Below are positions 45,621 to 55,237 of a stretch of 64,000 bases of DNA, in pieces. The notes under the pieces are model-generated. The model saw nothing but the letters and a program-made list of their open reading frames with translations, did no database searches and was not told the DNA's origin. The stretch's first letter is position 1. The number at the start of each line of letters is the position of its first letter. This DNA comes from an uncultured Alistipes sp. (lineage in GTDB: Bacteria; Bacteroidota; Bacteroidia; Bacteroidales; Rikenellaceae), in the NCBI GenBank assembly GCA_947623305.1, contig CANQGQ010000002.1, forward strand, positions 186,001 to 250,000, written 5' to 3'. A program made the translations under genes and the position numbers.

Positions 45621-47921
45621 ATGAAGAGACTGAAATACGGGTTGCTTTGCGCCGCTTTGTCGGCCGTTTTCGTTGCACAGGCGCAGCAGATCGTTACGGG
45701 CCGTGTTACGGACATCGAAACCGGTGCGCCGATCGTCGGCGCGACCGTGCGCGTGGAACGAACGCTGACCGGCGCCACGGCCGACAACAACGGGGAATTC
45801 CGCATTGCCCATGCGGCTCCCGATGCGGTGCTGCGGGTGAGCCATTTGAGTTATGAATCGCAGACGGTCGCATTGGATGGACGTACGTCGGGCATCGAAA
45901 TCCGATTGAAGCCGTCGCAGCTCAACATCGGACAGGTCGTCGTAACCGGTACCGGTACGCATCGGCGGGCCGACGATGCGCCGGTTCCCATGACCATTCT
46001 GACCGGTAAGGAGTTGCAGGAGGGCGTCATGACGAACCTCGAAGATGCGCTGCTGAAATCCGATCCGTCGTTCGCCATCACGCCGCTCGGTTCGATGGGG
46101 TCGTCGATCACGATGAACGGCCTCGACGACACCTATATTCTCTTTTTGGTCGACGGACAGCGCATGCTCGGCAGCGGTACGGGGGCGCCCGACCTCGCAC
46201 GCATCGACATGGCTAACGTCAAACGCATCGAGATTCTCGACGGTGCGGCTTCGATGCTCTATGGTTCCGACGCTATCGCCGGCGTGGTGAACATCATCAC
46301 CGACGATCCGCGTTCGGGCGTCGAATTGTCGACCCGCGCTTCGTTGCGCAATCACGGTCGTTACGAACATTCGGTCGGCCTCGATGCCAAGGAGGGCAAA
46401 TTGGGCATCTATACCTCGTTCGTCCACCAGCAGGCCGACGGTTGGCGGCTCAATCCGTTGGAGGAGGACAAGACCGGCGAGTTGGTTCCTTCGGCACGCA
46501 TGGCCTCGTTCGCTATGGCGTCGAATACTGTTTCGCAGCGGTTCACTTACGACCTCGCCCGCGGTTTGAGCGTTTATGCCGAGGGTTCGTATTATCATTA
46601 CGACCAGCTTCGTCCGCGTTCGATCGACAACGAGGAGACGAGCTACAAATACGACCTCGGACACCAAAATTACACCTACGGCGCCGGTCTGAAATACATC
46701 GTCGGCGATCGGGTTTCGCTCTTCGCCGATTTCCATTCGGACAATTACACATCGACCTACGACTATTTCGTCGCCAGCGGCGATTTGCGGCCGGGCGATA
46801 CGGAGACCCGCATAGCGACGCGCTTTTACAAGGCTTCGTTGAAGGGAATTTTCAAGCTGGATCGCCACAACCGGCTTTCGGCGGGGCTCGAATACCTCGA
46901 CGACCGTTTGGACGACTACCTGTCGACCTCGGCCACGTTGCCGACGGCCGTCGGCAACTACACCTTGTCGGCCTATTTGCAGGACGAGGTAACGATCAAC
47001 CGCCATTGGCAGGCGCTCGTCGGGTTGCGTTATCTTTATCACGAACGGATGGGCAGCCATGCGACGCCCAACGTCTCCGTGATGTACCGCGCGGGCGGAT
47101 TCAAGGCGCGGGCTTCGTATGCTTCGGGTTACAAGACACCGGCTTTGTCCGAAATCTATACGTTCAACGTCAGCAAGGACGGAGCGTTGACCATCGGCAA
47201 CGAAGACCTCCGTCCCGAAAAGAGCCATTACGCGTCGCTCAATTTGGAATACGGCACCGGACGGATGAACTTCTCGGTAACCGGATTCTACAATCGGTTG
47301 ATCGACAAGGTGGAAGTGGAGTCGTTCGAGGTGTCGGACGAGGAGTTGCGGCACTATCAGTCGATCTACGGCGACGGCGTTACACAGCAGATCGTCAAGA
47401 AACGCAGCAACATCGACAAGGCTCGGATCGCCGGTGTAACGATTTCCGCGCAGGCCTATCTCGGTGCCGGATTCTCCGTCCGCGGCGCCTATAATTTCAT
47501 CGACGGCGTCAACCTTTCGGCGCCCGACGGTACGGACGATCGCTTGGACAAGAACATCCGTCATGCCGGCAATGTGTCGGCCGACTGGGAACATGCGTGG
47601 AACAAATACACGTTGCACGTCGAGCTGAACGGGCGGATGAGCGGCAAACGTTATTCTTCGACCTATTCGCCGCGCATCGGCGACGCTCCGGCTTATTCGT
47701 TGTGGGATTTGGTTACGACGCATACATTCCGGTTGGGACGGGTGATTCTGACACCGACCATCGGCATCGAGAACTTGTTCGATTATCGCGACGACCGTCC
47801 TGCCTATCTCCATTACACCAACGCTTCGGGCAAGGCGGCTGCGACCATGTCGCCTTATGCGACGCTGACGCCCGGACGGACGTACTTTTTCTCGTTGGCC
47901 ATCCGCCTGCGCAGCAAGTGA
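45621..47921 (+). CDS. TonB-dependent receptor with carboxypeptidase-like domain
   Basis: The product (766 aa) has a signal peptide (1-21, ending AQA), an N-terminal CarboxypepD_reg-like beta-sandwich (about 25-105; VTGRVTDIETGAPIVGATVRV), a plug domain (about 115-225; NVKRIEILDGAASMLYGSDAIAGVVNII) and a barrel. The start at 45621 is chosen for the signal peptide; the frame's earlier ATG lies in the terminator. Cargo is not certain: position suggests a corrinoid, but together with the CbiK-like lipoprotein and the ABC importer a porphyrin or heme is possible. I see no transmembrane or SusD partner. Confidence 0.88.
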   Translation: MKRLKYGLLCAALSAVFVAQAQQIVTGRVTDIETGAPIVGATVRVERTLTGATADNNGEFRIAHAAPDAVLRVSHLSYESQTVALDGRTSGIEIRLKPSQLNIGQVVVTGTGTHRRADDAPVPMTILTGKELQEGVMTNLEDALLKSDPSFAITPLGSMGSSITMNGLDDTYILFLVDGQRMLGSGTGAPDLARIDMANVKRIEILDGAASMLYGSDAIAGVVNIITDDPRSGVELSTRASLRNHGRYEHSVGLDAKEGKLGIYTSFVHQQADGWRLNPLEEDKTGELVPSARMASFAMASNTVSQRFTYDLARGLSVYAEGSYYHYDQLRPRSIDNEETSYKYDLGHQNYTYGAGLKYIVGDRVSLFADFHSDNYTSTYDYFVASGDLRPGDTETRIATRFYKASLKGIFKLDRHNRLSAGLEYLDDRLDDYLSTSATLPTAVGNYTLSAYLQDEVTINRHWQALVGLRYLYHERMGSHATPNVSVMYRAGGFKARASYASGYKTPALSEIYTFNVSKDGALTIGNEDLRPEKSHYASLNLEYGTGRMNFSVTGFYNRLIDKVEVESFEVSDEELRHYQSIYGDGVTQQIVKKRSNIDKARIAGVTISAQAYLGAGFSVRGAYNFIDGVNLSAPDGTDDRLDKNIRHAGNVSADWEHAWNKYTLHVELNGRMSGKRYSSTYSPRIGDAPAYSLWDLVTTHTFRLGRVILTPTIGIENLFDYRDDRPAYLHYTNASGKAAATMSPYATLTPGRTYFFSLAIRLRSK

Positions 47922-48000
47922 GGTGTGCAGTCCGGAACGAAAGTAAATCGGAAGCGGCTGCAACCTTCGCAAGCAGGATGATTGCTGTTCGCGTTAGTAA

Positions 48001-48027
48001 AAATCCGGCGAAATGCCGGATTTTTTC
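48001..48027 (+). terminator. Intrinsic terminator after the second receptor
   Basis: ATCCGGC (48004-48010) and GCCGGAT (48016-48022) form a stem with a GAAAT loop, followed by six T. It ends the receptor transcript. Directly downstream, TATTTTTAC (48031 on) is one base off TAnnTTTG and could start the corrin-ring operon; that promoter is weakly supported. Confidence 0.8.
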
Positions 48028-48059
48028 GTATTTTTACACCGGATAACAAGAAGCGAATC

Positions 48060-49466
48060 ATGAACCAACCGAAAATCATCGTGGCCGGTATCGGCCCGGG
48101 AACGCCCGATGCGATTACGCCCGCCGTCGCCGAGGCTATTCGGACGGCCGATGTCGTTGTGGGTTACAAATACTATTTCCGTTTCATCGAATCGTTGCTC
48201 GGCCCGACGACGCAGTGCGTCGATACGGGAATGAAGCAAGAACGCGCACGGGTCGAGGAAGCTTTCCGTTTGGCCGAGCAGGGTCGATGCGTCTGTATCA
48301 TTTCGTCGGGCGATGCCGGCATCTACGGCATGGCGCCGCTCGTGTGGGAGATGGCCCGCGAACGGAATTCGTCCGTCGAAATCGAGGTACTGCCGGGCAT
48401 CAGTGCGTTCCAGCAGGCTGCCGCTTTGCTCGGCGCTCCGATCGGTCATGATTTGTGCCTCATTTCGTTGTCCGATTTGATGACACCGTGGCCCGTGATC
48501 GAGCGTCGCATTCGGGCGGCAGTCGACGGCGATTTCGTAACGGCGGTCTACAACCCCCGCAGCAACGATCGTTATTGGCAGTTGTACCGCTTGCAGGAGC
48601 TTTTCTTGCAGGGACGCGATGCCGCTACGCCCGTAGGATGCGTGCGGCAGGCCGGACGTGCGGAGCAGGAGGTGCGGATAACGACCTTGGGCGAATTTGA
48701 TCCCGAACAGGTCGATATGTTCACCGTGGTCATCATCGGCAACTCGCAAACCTATCTTTCCGACCGCCGGATGATTACCCCGCGGGGATATTATCGGGAA
48801 CGGCCCGATGCCGATGCGGGCGTCGGTCAGCGCATCATGATGGAGAGTTTTCGCACGATCGAACAGGAGCTGCACGACCGCAATATCCCGCTCGACCGCA
48901 AATGGGCGCTGCTGCATGCCATCCATACGACGGCCGATTTCGAGATGGAGCGGCTGCTGTGGATGAACGACGGAGCCGTAGAGCGGCTCTACCGGCGTTT
49001 GTCGGGCGGTGAAATCCGTACGATCGTAACCGACGTTACGATGGCGGCTTCGGGCATCCGACGCGGCGCGTTGGAACGTCTGGGCGTCGAGGTGAAATGT
49101 TATCTGCACGATCCGCGGGCCGTCGCTTTGGCCGAGCAGGAGGGCATCACCCGCACGCAGGCCGGTATCCGTTTGGCGGTCGAAGAATATCCTGAAGCGC
49201 TCTATGTTTTCGGAAATGCGCCTACGGCGTTGATGGAGCTTTGCCGGAATGTTCATTGCGGCAAGGCCCGTCCGGCAGGCATCGTTGCGGCGCCGGTCGG
49301 TTTCGTCCATGTCGAGGAGTCCAAACAGATGGCCAAACCCTTCCGGACGGTCGATCGGATTCTCATCGAGGGGCGCAAGGGCGGGAGCAATCTGGCCGCG
49401 ACCTTGGTCAATGCCATTCTGACTTTCAATGATGCCGAGGCGCTGCGCCCGGGCCGCGACGTATGA
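48060..49466 (+). CDS. cobJ-cbiC: CobJ-CbiC fusion: precorrin-3B C17-methyltransferase + precorrin-8X methylmutase
   Basis: This 468-residue protein joins two corrin enzymes. Residues 1-240 are a CobJ/CbiH tetrapyrrole methylase: AGIGPGTPDAIT, SSGDAGIYGMA and TAVYNPRS. Residues about 255-468 are CbiC/CobH, which moves the C11 methyl to C12: the probable catalytic His289 lies in AIHTTADFE, with GNAPTALMEL, APVGFVHVEESK and GRKGGSNLAA following. The start at 48060 gives a consensus N-terminus. It overlaps the next gene by 4 bases (ATGA). In the anaerobic pathway the corresponding names are CbiH and CbiC. Confidence 0.94.
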   Translation: MNQPKIIVAGIGPGTPDAITPAVAEAIRTADVVVGYKYYFRFIESLLGPTTQCVDTGMKQERARVEEAFRLAEQGRCVCIISSGDAGIYGMAPLVWEMARERNSSVEIEVLPGISAFQQAAALLGAPIGHDLCLISLSDLMTPWPVIERRIRAAVDGDFVTAVYNPRSNDRYWQLYRLQELFLQGRDAATPVGCVRQAGRAEQEVRITTLGEFDPEQVDMFTVVIIGNSQTYLSDRRMITPRGYYRERPDADAGVGQRIMMESFRTIEQELHDRNIPLDRKWALLHAIHTTADFEMERLLWMNDGAVERLYRRLSGGEIRTIVTDVTMAASGIRRGALERLGVEVKCYLHDPRAVALAEQEGITRTQAGIRLAVEEYPEALYVFGNAPTALMELCRNVHCGKARPAGIVAAPVGFVHVEESKQMAKPFRTVDRILIEGRKGGSNLAATLVNAILTFNDAEALRPGRDV

Positions 49467-50653
49467 AACAGCGCTTCGTTCTGATCGGTCTCAACGACGA
49501 GGCCGCGCCGCATTTTACGGAGGAGGTTTCGGCAGTTATTGCCGCCGCAAAGGTCTTTTCCGGCGGTCGACGGCATCACGAACTCGTGCGGCACCTGTTG
49601 CCAGCGGATGCTGTGTGGATCGACATCAGCGTGCCGCTCGATGCGGTGTTCGCGCAATACGAACCGTATGATGAAATAACGGTTTTCGCTTCGGGCGATC
49701 CGCTCTTCTTCGGATTCGGCGCTACGATCCGACGGCGGCTTCCCGATGCCGAGTTGCGGATTTTTCCGGCGATGAATTCGCTTCAGACGTTGGCGCATCG
49801 CCTCACGATGCCTTACGATGATATGACGACCGTTTCGTTGACCGGTCGGCCGTGGCAGGGGTTGGATCGCGCATTGATCGAGGGCCGTGCGAAAATCGGC
49901 GTGCTGACCGATCGCGAACATACGCCTGCGGCTATAGCCGAACGCCTGTTGACGTATGGTTATACGGGTTATCGGATGGCGGTCGGGGAGCATTTGGGGA
50001 GCCGTGAGGCGGAACGGGTCGCCGAGTTTACACTCGACGAAGCCGCTCGCCATACGTTCGAAATGCCGAATTGCGTAATCCTGCATGGGGAGCCGCGCCG
50101 TGCACCGCTCGGCATTCCCGACAGCGCGTTCGACCACCTCGACGGACGGGCCGGCATGATGACCAAGATGCCGATCCGCCTGTTGACTGTCAGCCTGTTG
50201 CAGTTGCAGTCGGCTCGCTGCTTTTGGGACATCGGCAGCTGTACGGGGTCGGTGTCGATCGAGGCGCGGCTGCGGTTTCCGCACGTCGAGGTGCACGCTT
50301 TCGAGCTGCGTCCCGAGGGCGAACGGTTGCTGCAGGTCAATGCCTGTCGATTCGGAGCTCCCGGCATCGTATTTCACGGCGGCGATTTCCTTGCATCGGA
50401 CTGCACGGCCTGGCCGGCTCCCGATGCCGTTTTCATCGGCGGTCATGGCGGACGGCTCGCCGAGGTCGTCGATCGGGTCGTTCCGCTCTTGCCGGACGGA
50501 GGACGGTTGGTCTTCAATTCGGTTTCGCCGGAGAGTTTGCGGACGTTCGTGCAGGCCGTCGAGGCGCATGGATGCCTCGTCGGTGCTGAGACCCGCATCG
50601 CCGTCGACAACTATCATCCCATTACTGTGATTCAAGCGATCAAACATTCATGA
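49463..50653 (+). CDS. cobL: CbiE-CbiT fusion: precorrin-6Y/cobalt-precorrin C5,C15-methyltransferase
   Basis: This 396-residue protein fuses CbiE (about 1-205), which methylates C5, with CbiT (about 218-396), which methylates C15 and decarboxylates C12; the fused form is called CobL. CbiE signatures are VFSGGRRHHELV, FASGDPLFFGFG and FPAMNSLQTLAHR. CbiT has the SAM-binding CFWDIGSCTGSVSIEA and FIGGHGG. The N-terminal GLIGL-type strand begins VLIGL. It overlaps its neighbours by 4 bases on both sides. Confidence 0.95.
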   Translation: MKQRFVLIGLNDEAAPHFTEEVSAVIAAAKVFSGGRRHHELVRHLLPADAVWIDISVPLDAVFAQYEPYDEITVFASGDPLFFGFGATIRRRLPDAELRIFPAMNSLQTLAHRLTMPYDDMTTVSLTGRPWQGLDRALIEGRAKIGVLTDREHTPAAIAERLLTYGYTGYRMAVGEHLGSREAERVAEFTLDEAARHTFEMPNCVILHGEPRRAPLGIPDSAFDHLDGRAGMMTKMPIRLLTVSLLQLQSARCFWDIGSCTGSVSIEARLRFPHVEVHAFELRPEGERLLQVNACRFGAPGIVFHGGDFLASDCTAWPAPDAVFIGGHGGRLAEVVDRVVPLLPDGGRLVFNSVSPESLRTFVQAVEAHGCLVGAETRIAVDNYHPITVIQAIKHS

Positions 50654-52461
50654 AATCGACCATTGCTATCTTGCTCGTCTCTTCTGGCGGCGAGACGGTC
50701 GCCCGTCGGGCGGCCGAAATCCTCGGAGCCGACCGGTTCGCGCTCGCGGCCGTCGATGGATTCCGTCGTGCCGATGCTTTGCAGCCGTTTTTGGAGGAGG
50801 AGTTCACGGCTTATCGTGCTTGGGTATTCGTCGGAGCCGCCGGAATCGCGGTTCGTGCCATCGCTCCGCACCTGCGCGACAAACACAGCGATCCGGCTGT
50901 CGTCGCGGTCGATTCGACCGGACGATGGATCATTCCGTTGCTTTCGGGCCACGTCGGCGGAGCCAATGTCTTGGCCGAGCGGCTGGCCGAAGCGATCGGC
51001 GGTTCGGCCGTCGTTACCACCCAGAGCGACAATACGGGCCTTTGGCCGTTGGACACGCTCGCCGAGCGGTTCGGATGGACGTGCGAGGTCTCCGGCGGGT
51101 CGATGAACGAGGCGATTGCCGCCTATGTCGCAGGACGACCGACGGCCTTGTTGCTCGATGTTCGCGACGAAGGGGCACACTACCTCGAACAGACGGCTGC
51201 AGCGCATGTCAAGATCTGTTATCGTGCGGCGGATGTTCCGACCGATGCCGCATTGGTGATCGCTTTGACACCCCATATCGTGCCTTTCGATTCGCTCTGT
51301 ATCCATTATGTTCCGCGCGTGCTCAGCGTAGGTGTGGGATGCCGTAAGGATTGCGACCCGACGGGGATTCCCGAGCGAATCGCCGAGCGGCTCACGGCTG
51401 CCGGATGGGCCGCTTCGGCCGTCGCGTCGGTCGCTACGATCGAATTGAAACGCGATGAACCGTTGGTCGAGGCGTTGTGCGAGCATTTCGGTTGCCGGAA
51501 ACGGATTTTCTCGGCCGACGAGCTTTCGGACATCGACGTGCCGAATCCGTCGGAGCGGGTGCGCGAGGCGACCGGTGTGGCGAGCGTTAGCGAAGCGGCT
51601 GCAATCGTCGCCGCACACGACGGTCGGCTCGTTTTGGAAAAACAGAAGGATCGCCTGACGGAGGACAACGATTTCACCTTCGCTGTGGCTTGCGACAGTC
51701 GTTCCGAGCGGTGCGGCCATATCGAGATCGTCGGGGCGGGCCCGGGCGATCCCGACTTGATATCCGTACGCGGCCGTCGTTTTCTGGAGGAGGCCGATTT
51801 GATTCTCTATGCCGGCAGTCTCGTGCCGCGCGAGGTAACCGATTGCGCCCGGGCCGATGCCGAGGTGCGTTCGTCGGCTCCGTTGACCCTCGAGGAGCAG
51901 TTCGAACTGATGAAACGCTATTACGATCGAGGTTGCCTGGTTGTGCGCCTACACACGGGCGATCCGTGCATCTACGGCGCGATTCAAGAGCAGATGAACT
52001 TTTTCGACCGTTACGGGATGCGTTACCACATCACGCCGGGCATTTCGTCGTTTCAGGCGGCGGCTGCCGAACTCAAGTCGCAGTTCACCATCCCCGAACG
52101 GGTGCAGACCATCATTCTGACCCGCGGCGAGGGCCGAACGCCGATGCCCGAACGCGAACGGCTCCGCGAACTGGCCCGCTCGCAGTCGACTATGTGCATT
52201 TTCCTCTCTGCCGGCATCGCGGCGAAGGTGCAGGCGGAGTTATCGGAGCATTATCCGCCCGAAACGCCGGTTGCGGTCTGCCACCATCTGACGTGGCCCG
52301 ACCAACGCATCTGGCGCGGCGAACTGCGCGATCTGGCGCGCATCGTGGAAGCGCACCATTTGACGTTGACGACCATGATCGTCGTCGGCGAGGCCATCGA
52401 CAACCGCAAAGGGCTGTCGCGTCTTTATGCGCAGGAGTTCAAACATTTGTTCCGCCCATGA
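50650..52461 (+). CDS. cbiG-cbiF: CbiG-CbiF fusion: cobalt-precorrin-5A hydrolase + C11-methyltransferase
   Basis: This 603-residue protein has CbiG (about 1-350), which opens the lactone ring of cobalt-precorrin-5A, and CbiF/CobM (about 357-603), which methylates C11. CbiG signatures are WVFVGAAGIAVRAIAPHL, DSTGRWIIPLLSGHVGGAN and SVGVGCRKDC. CbiF signatures are VGAGPGDPDLISVRG, LHTGDPCIYGAIQEQM and ITPGISSFQAAAA. The CbiG half is unique to the anaerobic, early-cobalt route. The gene overlaps both neighbours by 4 bases. Confidence 0.95.
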   Translation: MKSTIAILLVSSGGETVARRAAEILGADRFALAAVDGFRRADALQPFLEEEFTAYRAWVFVGAAGIAVRAIAPHLRDKHSDPAVVAVDSTGRWIIPLLSGHVGGANVLAERLAEAIGGSAVVTTQSDNTGLWPLDTLAERFGWTCEVSGGSMNEAIAAYVAGRPTALLLDVRDEGAHYLEQTAAAHVKICYRAADVPTDAALVIALTPHIVPFDSLCIHYVPRVLSVGVGCRKDCDPTGIPERIAERLTAAGWAASAVASVATIELKRDEPLVEALCEHFGCRKRIFSADELSDIDVPNPSERVREATGVASVSEAAAIVAAHDGRLVLEKQKDRLTEDNDFTFAVACDSRSERCGHIEIVGAGPGDPDLISVRGRRFLEEADLILYAGSLVPREVTDCARADAEVRSSAPLTLEEQFELMKRYYDRGCLVVRLHTGDPCIYGAIQEQMNFFDRYGMRYHITPGISSFQAAAAELKSQFTIPERVQTIILTRGEGRTPMPERERLRELARSQSTMCIFLSAGIAAKVQAELSEHYPPETPVAVCHHLTWPDQRIWRGELRDLARIVEAHHLTLTTMIVVGEAIDNRKGLSRLYAQEFKHLFRP

Positions 52462-54305
52462 TTCTCGTTTTCGGCGGTACGACCGAGGGGCGTTCAGCGG
52501 TCAAGGTGATCGAGCAGGGCGGAAAACCTTTCTTTTATTCGACGTTGGGCGACACGCAATCCATCGAACTGGTGCACGGCAAGCGGCTCACCGGTACGAT
52601 GGATGCCGATACCGCCATTGCGTTCTGCCGCCGCGAGGGGATTCGGTTGTTGATCGACGCCGGACATCCGTTTGCCGAACAGTTGCACCGCACGGTCGAG
52701 CGGGTCGCCGAGGTTTGTCGGCTGCCCGTTATCCGCTACGAACGGCGACCGGTTCCGCCCGACGGATATGCCGTTCGATGTGCGGATTACGCCGATGCCA
52801 TGCGACGGATGGAGGCCGACGGCGTGGAGCATCTGCTGGCTTTGACCGGTGTCCGGACGATCCGGAAATTGCGGCCGTTCTGGGAGCGGCACGATTGCCG
52901 GTTCCGGATTCTCGATCGCGAAGCGTCGATCGCCGAAGCTGTGGCGGCTGGCTTTCCGCGTGAAAAACTTCTGTTTTATAGGCCCGATGAACCGGAATCC
53001 GTCGTATTGCAGCAGGTGCGGCCTTCGGCCGTGCTGACCAAGGAGAGCGGCGAATCGGGCGGGCTGCCGGCCAAGATCGAGGCGGCGCGGCGGTTCGGCC
53101 TGTCGATTTATGTCGTCGAAAGGCCTGTGCTTCCGGATTCGTTTGAGTGCGTTTATACCGAGGCGGGTTTGCTGCGACGAATCGACGAATTGTTCCCCGG
53201 GTTTTTCACTTTGCGGAGCGGCTATACGACCGGTACGTGCGCTTGTGCGGCGGCTTGTGCGGCGCTCCGTCTCTTGTTGACGGGCGAATCGGAAGCGCGT
53301 TCGGTGATCCTTCTTCCGGGCGGCGAACGGGTTGCACTGCCCGTTTCCGATACTTCGTCGGAAGGTTCGTGGGCCTCCGCTACGGTCATCAAGGATGCCG
53401 GCGACGATCCCGACGTTACGAACGGATGCTCCGTAACGGCACGGGTCGAATTGAACGATCTGCAGACGATTCGATTCCTTCGGGGCGAAGGGGTCGGAAC
53501 GGTTACGCTTCCCGGGTTGGGGCTCGCCGTCGGAGAACCGGCCGTCAATCCGGCTCCGCGACGGATGATTGTCGAGAATTTCGTGGCGATGGGCGTCGCG
53601 GGGGCCGATGTCGAAATTTCCGTGGCGAACGGAGCGGCCTTAGCCGAAAAAACCTTCAATCCGCGGGTCGGGGTCGTAGGGGGCCTCTCGATTATCGGCA
53701 CCTCGGGCATCGTCCGCCCCTTTTCGAACGAGGCGTTCATCCGTTCGATCGAACAGTCGGTCGGGGTCGCCCGGGCGGTCGGCTGCCGCGAATTGGTCAT
53801 CAACTCCGGCGCCCACAGCGAACGCATCTTGCGCAGCGTGCGGCCCGATCTGGCTCCTCAAGCCTTCGTGCAGTATGGCAATTTCATCGGAGCGGCGTTG
53901 CGGGCGGCAGCCCGATGCGGATTCCGACAGGTAACGATGGGCATCATGTTGGGCAAGGCGGTGAAATTGGCCGAAGGTCATCTCGATACCCACAGCCACA
54001 AGGTAACGTTGAATCATCCGTTTCTGCAACGGGAGGCTGCAGAGGCGGGATGTTCGGCCACTGTTGCAACGATCATCGAACGAATCGTTCTTGCTCGGGA
54101 ATTGTGGACGGCGCTCGATGCGGACGATTGCGATCGGTTGTTGCAACGCATCGCCGATGATTGCCGGAACGTCTGTGCACCGTTGTTGCCGGAAGGAGCG
54201 GTCGACGTGCTGCTGATTGCGGAAACGGGCGAAATCGCCTACCGGTCGAGCGCATCGAGCAGCTCCGCGATCGACCGACATGCGACAATCGAGCCGTCGT
54301 GCTGA
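52458..54305 (+). CDS. cobK-cbiD: CobK-CbiD fusion: precorrin-6A reductase + C1-methyltransferase
   Basis: This 615-residue protein has a CobK/CbiJ reductase (about 1-246; opening VFGGTTEGRSAV, with LLALTGVRTIRKL) and CbiD (about 250-595), the anaerobic C1-methyltransferase (LRSGYTTGTCACAAACAAL, GDDPDVTNG, NPRVGVVGGLSIIGTSGI, QYGNFIGAAL). The ATG at 52458 overlaps the previous stop by 4 bases; the frame is open further upstream but shadows cbiF. The last 22 residues (a Ser/Ala-rich tail) lie opposite the end of the ABC ATPase gene, a 67-base convergent overlap. Confidence 0.94.
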   Translation: MILVFGGTTEGRSAVKVIEQGGKPFFYSTLGDTQSIELVHGKRLTGTMDADTAIAFCRREGIRLLIDAGHPFAEQLHRTVERVAEVCRLPVIRYERRPVPPDGYAVRCADYADAMRRMEADGVEHLLALTGVRTIRKLRPFWERHDCRFRILDREASIAEAVAAGFPREKLLFYRPDEPESVVLQQVRPSAVLTKESGESGGLPAKIEAARRFGLSIYVVERPVLPDSFECVYTEAGLLRRIDELFPGFFTLRSGYTTGTCACAAACAALRLLLTGESEARSVILLPGGERVALPVSDTSSEGSWASATVIKDAGDDPDVTNGCSVTARVELNDLQTIRFLRGEGVGTVTLPGLGLAVGEPAVNPAPRRMIVENFVAMGVAGADVEISVANGAALAEKTFNPRVGVVGGLSIIGTSGIVRPFSNEAFIRSIEQSVGVARAVGCRELVINSGAHSERILRSVRPDLAPQAFVQYGNFIGAALRAAARCGFRQVTMGIMLGKAVKLAEGHLDTHSHKVTLNHPFLQREAAEAGCSATVATIIERIVLARELWTALDADDCDRLLQRIADDCRNVCAPLLPEGAVDVLLIAETGEIAYRSSASSSSAIDRHATIEPSC

Positions 54306-55237
54306 ACCGTGAAGCGGTCGGATGCGACCGCGATGGTGGCTTCGGCTTCCTCGTTCGAAGCCGACGGTTCGATTCCCACGCGTCGGAGCGCTTTTTCGGC
54401 CATCGCCCGTAGTAGGCCGTCGCCCGATAGCCGAACTTGCTTTCGATAGCGGTTCCGGATGCGGAACAGGCCCGTCGTCGGGTCGAAAGCGATGCCTTTT
54501 TGCGGAAAGAATCCGGCCAACGTGCCGTCGATGGAGAGGTCTTCGGGCGTTCCCGTAATCAACGGTTCGCCGCGTTTCATCAGCCAAATCCGATCGGCGA
54601 TTTGCAGCGCCAGTTCGAGGTCGTGCGTCGACAGAAAGATGGTTTTGCCCGTCTCGCGCGTCAGTCGGTGCAGGAGCTGCATGATTTCGACCTTGCTCGG
54701 ATAATCCAGAAAGGCGGTCGGCTCATCGAGCAGAATGATGGGCGTTTGTTGAGCCAATGCTTTGGCGATCATCGCTTTTTGCCGTTCGCCGTCGGAAAGA
54801 GTCTGGATTTTGCGCTCGGCGAGCGATTCGATACCGACCGCCGCCACGGCCCGATCGACCTCCTTGCGATCGGAAGCGGTAAGCGCCCCCCAGAAACCCG
54901 TGTAGGGTGCTCGGCCCATGGCAACTAAATCGGTTACAGTCATGTTGGTCAGATCGCATTTGTCGGTCAAGACGACCCCCAGAAGATGCGAGAGCGCCCG
55001 ATCGGAATACTCCGTCAACGTCCGTCCGAGCAGCCGGATCGAACCGCCCAACGGCGGTTGAAATGCCGCCAAGGTGCGCAAAAGGGTCGATTTTCCGGCT
55101 CCGTTTCGGCCTAAAAGACAGGTCAGTTCGCCGTTCGAGATGGAGGCGTCGAGCTCTTCGGCAACGACGTGTTCCTCGTTCCGTACGCGGTAGCCGATCC
55201 GCAGGTCGGAGAGACGGATGGTTTCCTGCCGCTTCAT
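54239..55237 (-). CDS. btuD: ABC transporter ATP-binding protein (cobalamin/iron-chelate type)
   Basis: The product (332 aa) is the ATPase of a FecCDE/BtuCDF-type importer. Walker A LLGRNGAGKSTLL, signature TLSDGERQK, Walker B IILLDEPTAFLD and switch STHD are complete. After about residue 250, an 80-residue C-terminal extension (FFPQKGIAFDPTTG, RNRYRKQVRLSGDGL, then a beta-rich end) exceeds the usual 250-260 aa. It overlaps the permease gene by 4 bases. The btuD name rests on the cobalamin context; iron or heme is possible. Confidence 0.85.
   Translation of the reverse strand: MKRQETIRLSDLRIGYRVRNEEHVVAEELDASISNGELTCLLGRNGAGKSTLLRTLAAFQPPLGGSIRLLGRTLTEYSDRALSHLLGVVLTDKCDLTNMTVTDLVAMGRAPYTGFWGALTASDRKEVDRAVAAVGIESLAERKIQTLSDGERQKAMIAKALAQQTPIILLDEPTAFLDYPSKVEIMQLLHRLTRETGKTIFLSTHDLELALQIADRIWLMKRGEPLITGTPEDLSIDGTLAGFFPQKGIAFDPTTGLFRIRNRYRKQVRLSGDGLLRAMAEKALRRVGIEPSASNEEAEATIAVASDRFTVQHDGSIVACRSIAELLDALDR

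Noticed and set aside
47922..48059. Possible second B12 riboswitch before the corrin-ring operon
   Set aside because: The gap is 138 bases, mostly a terminator, and has no B12 box (no GAGTCAGGA-like block or CTACTGT).
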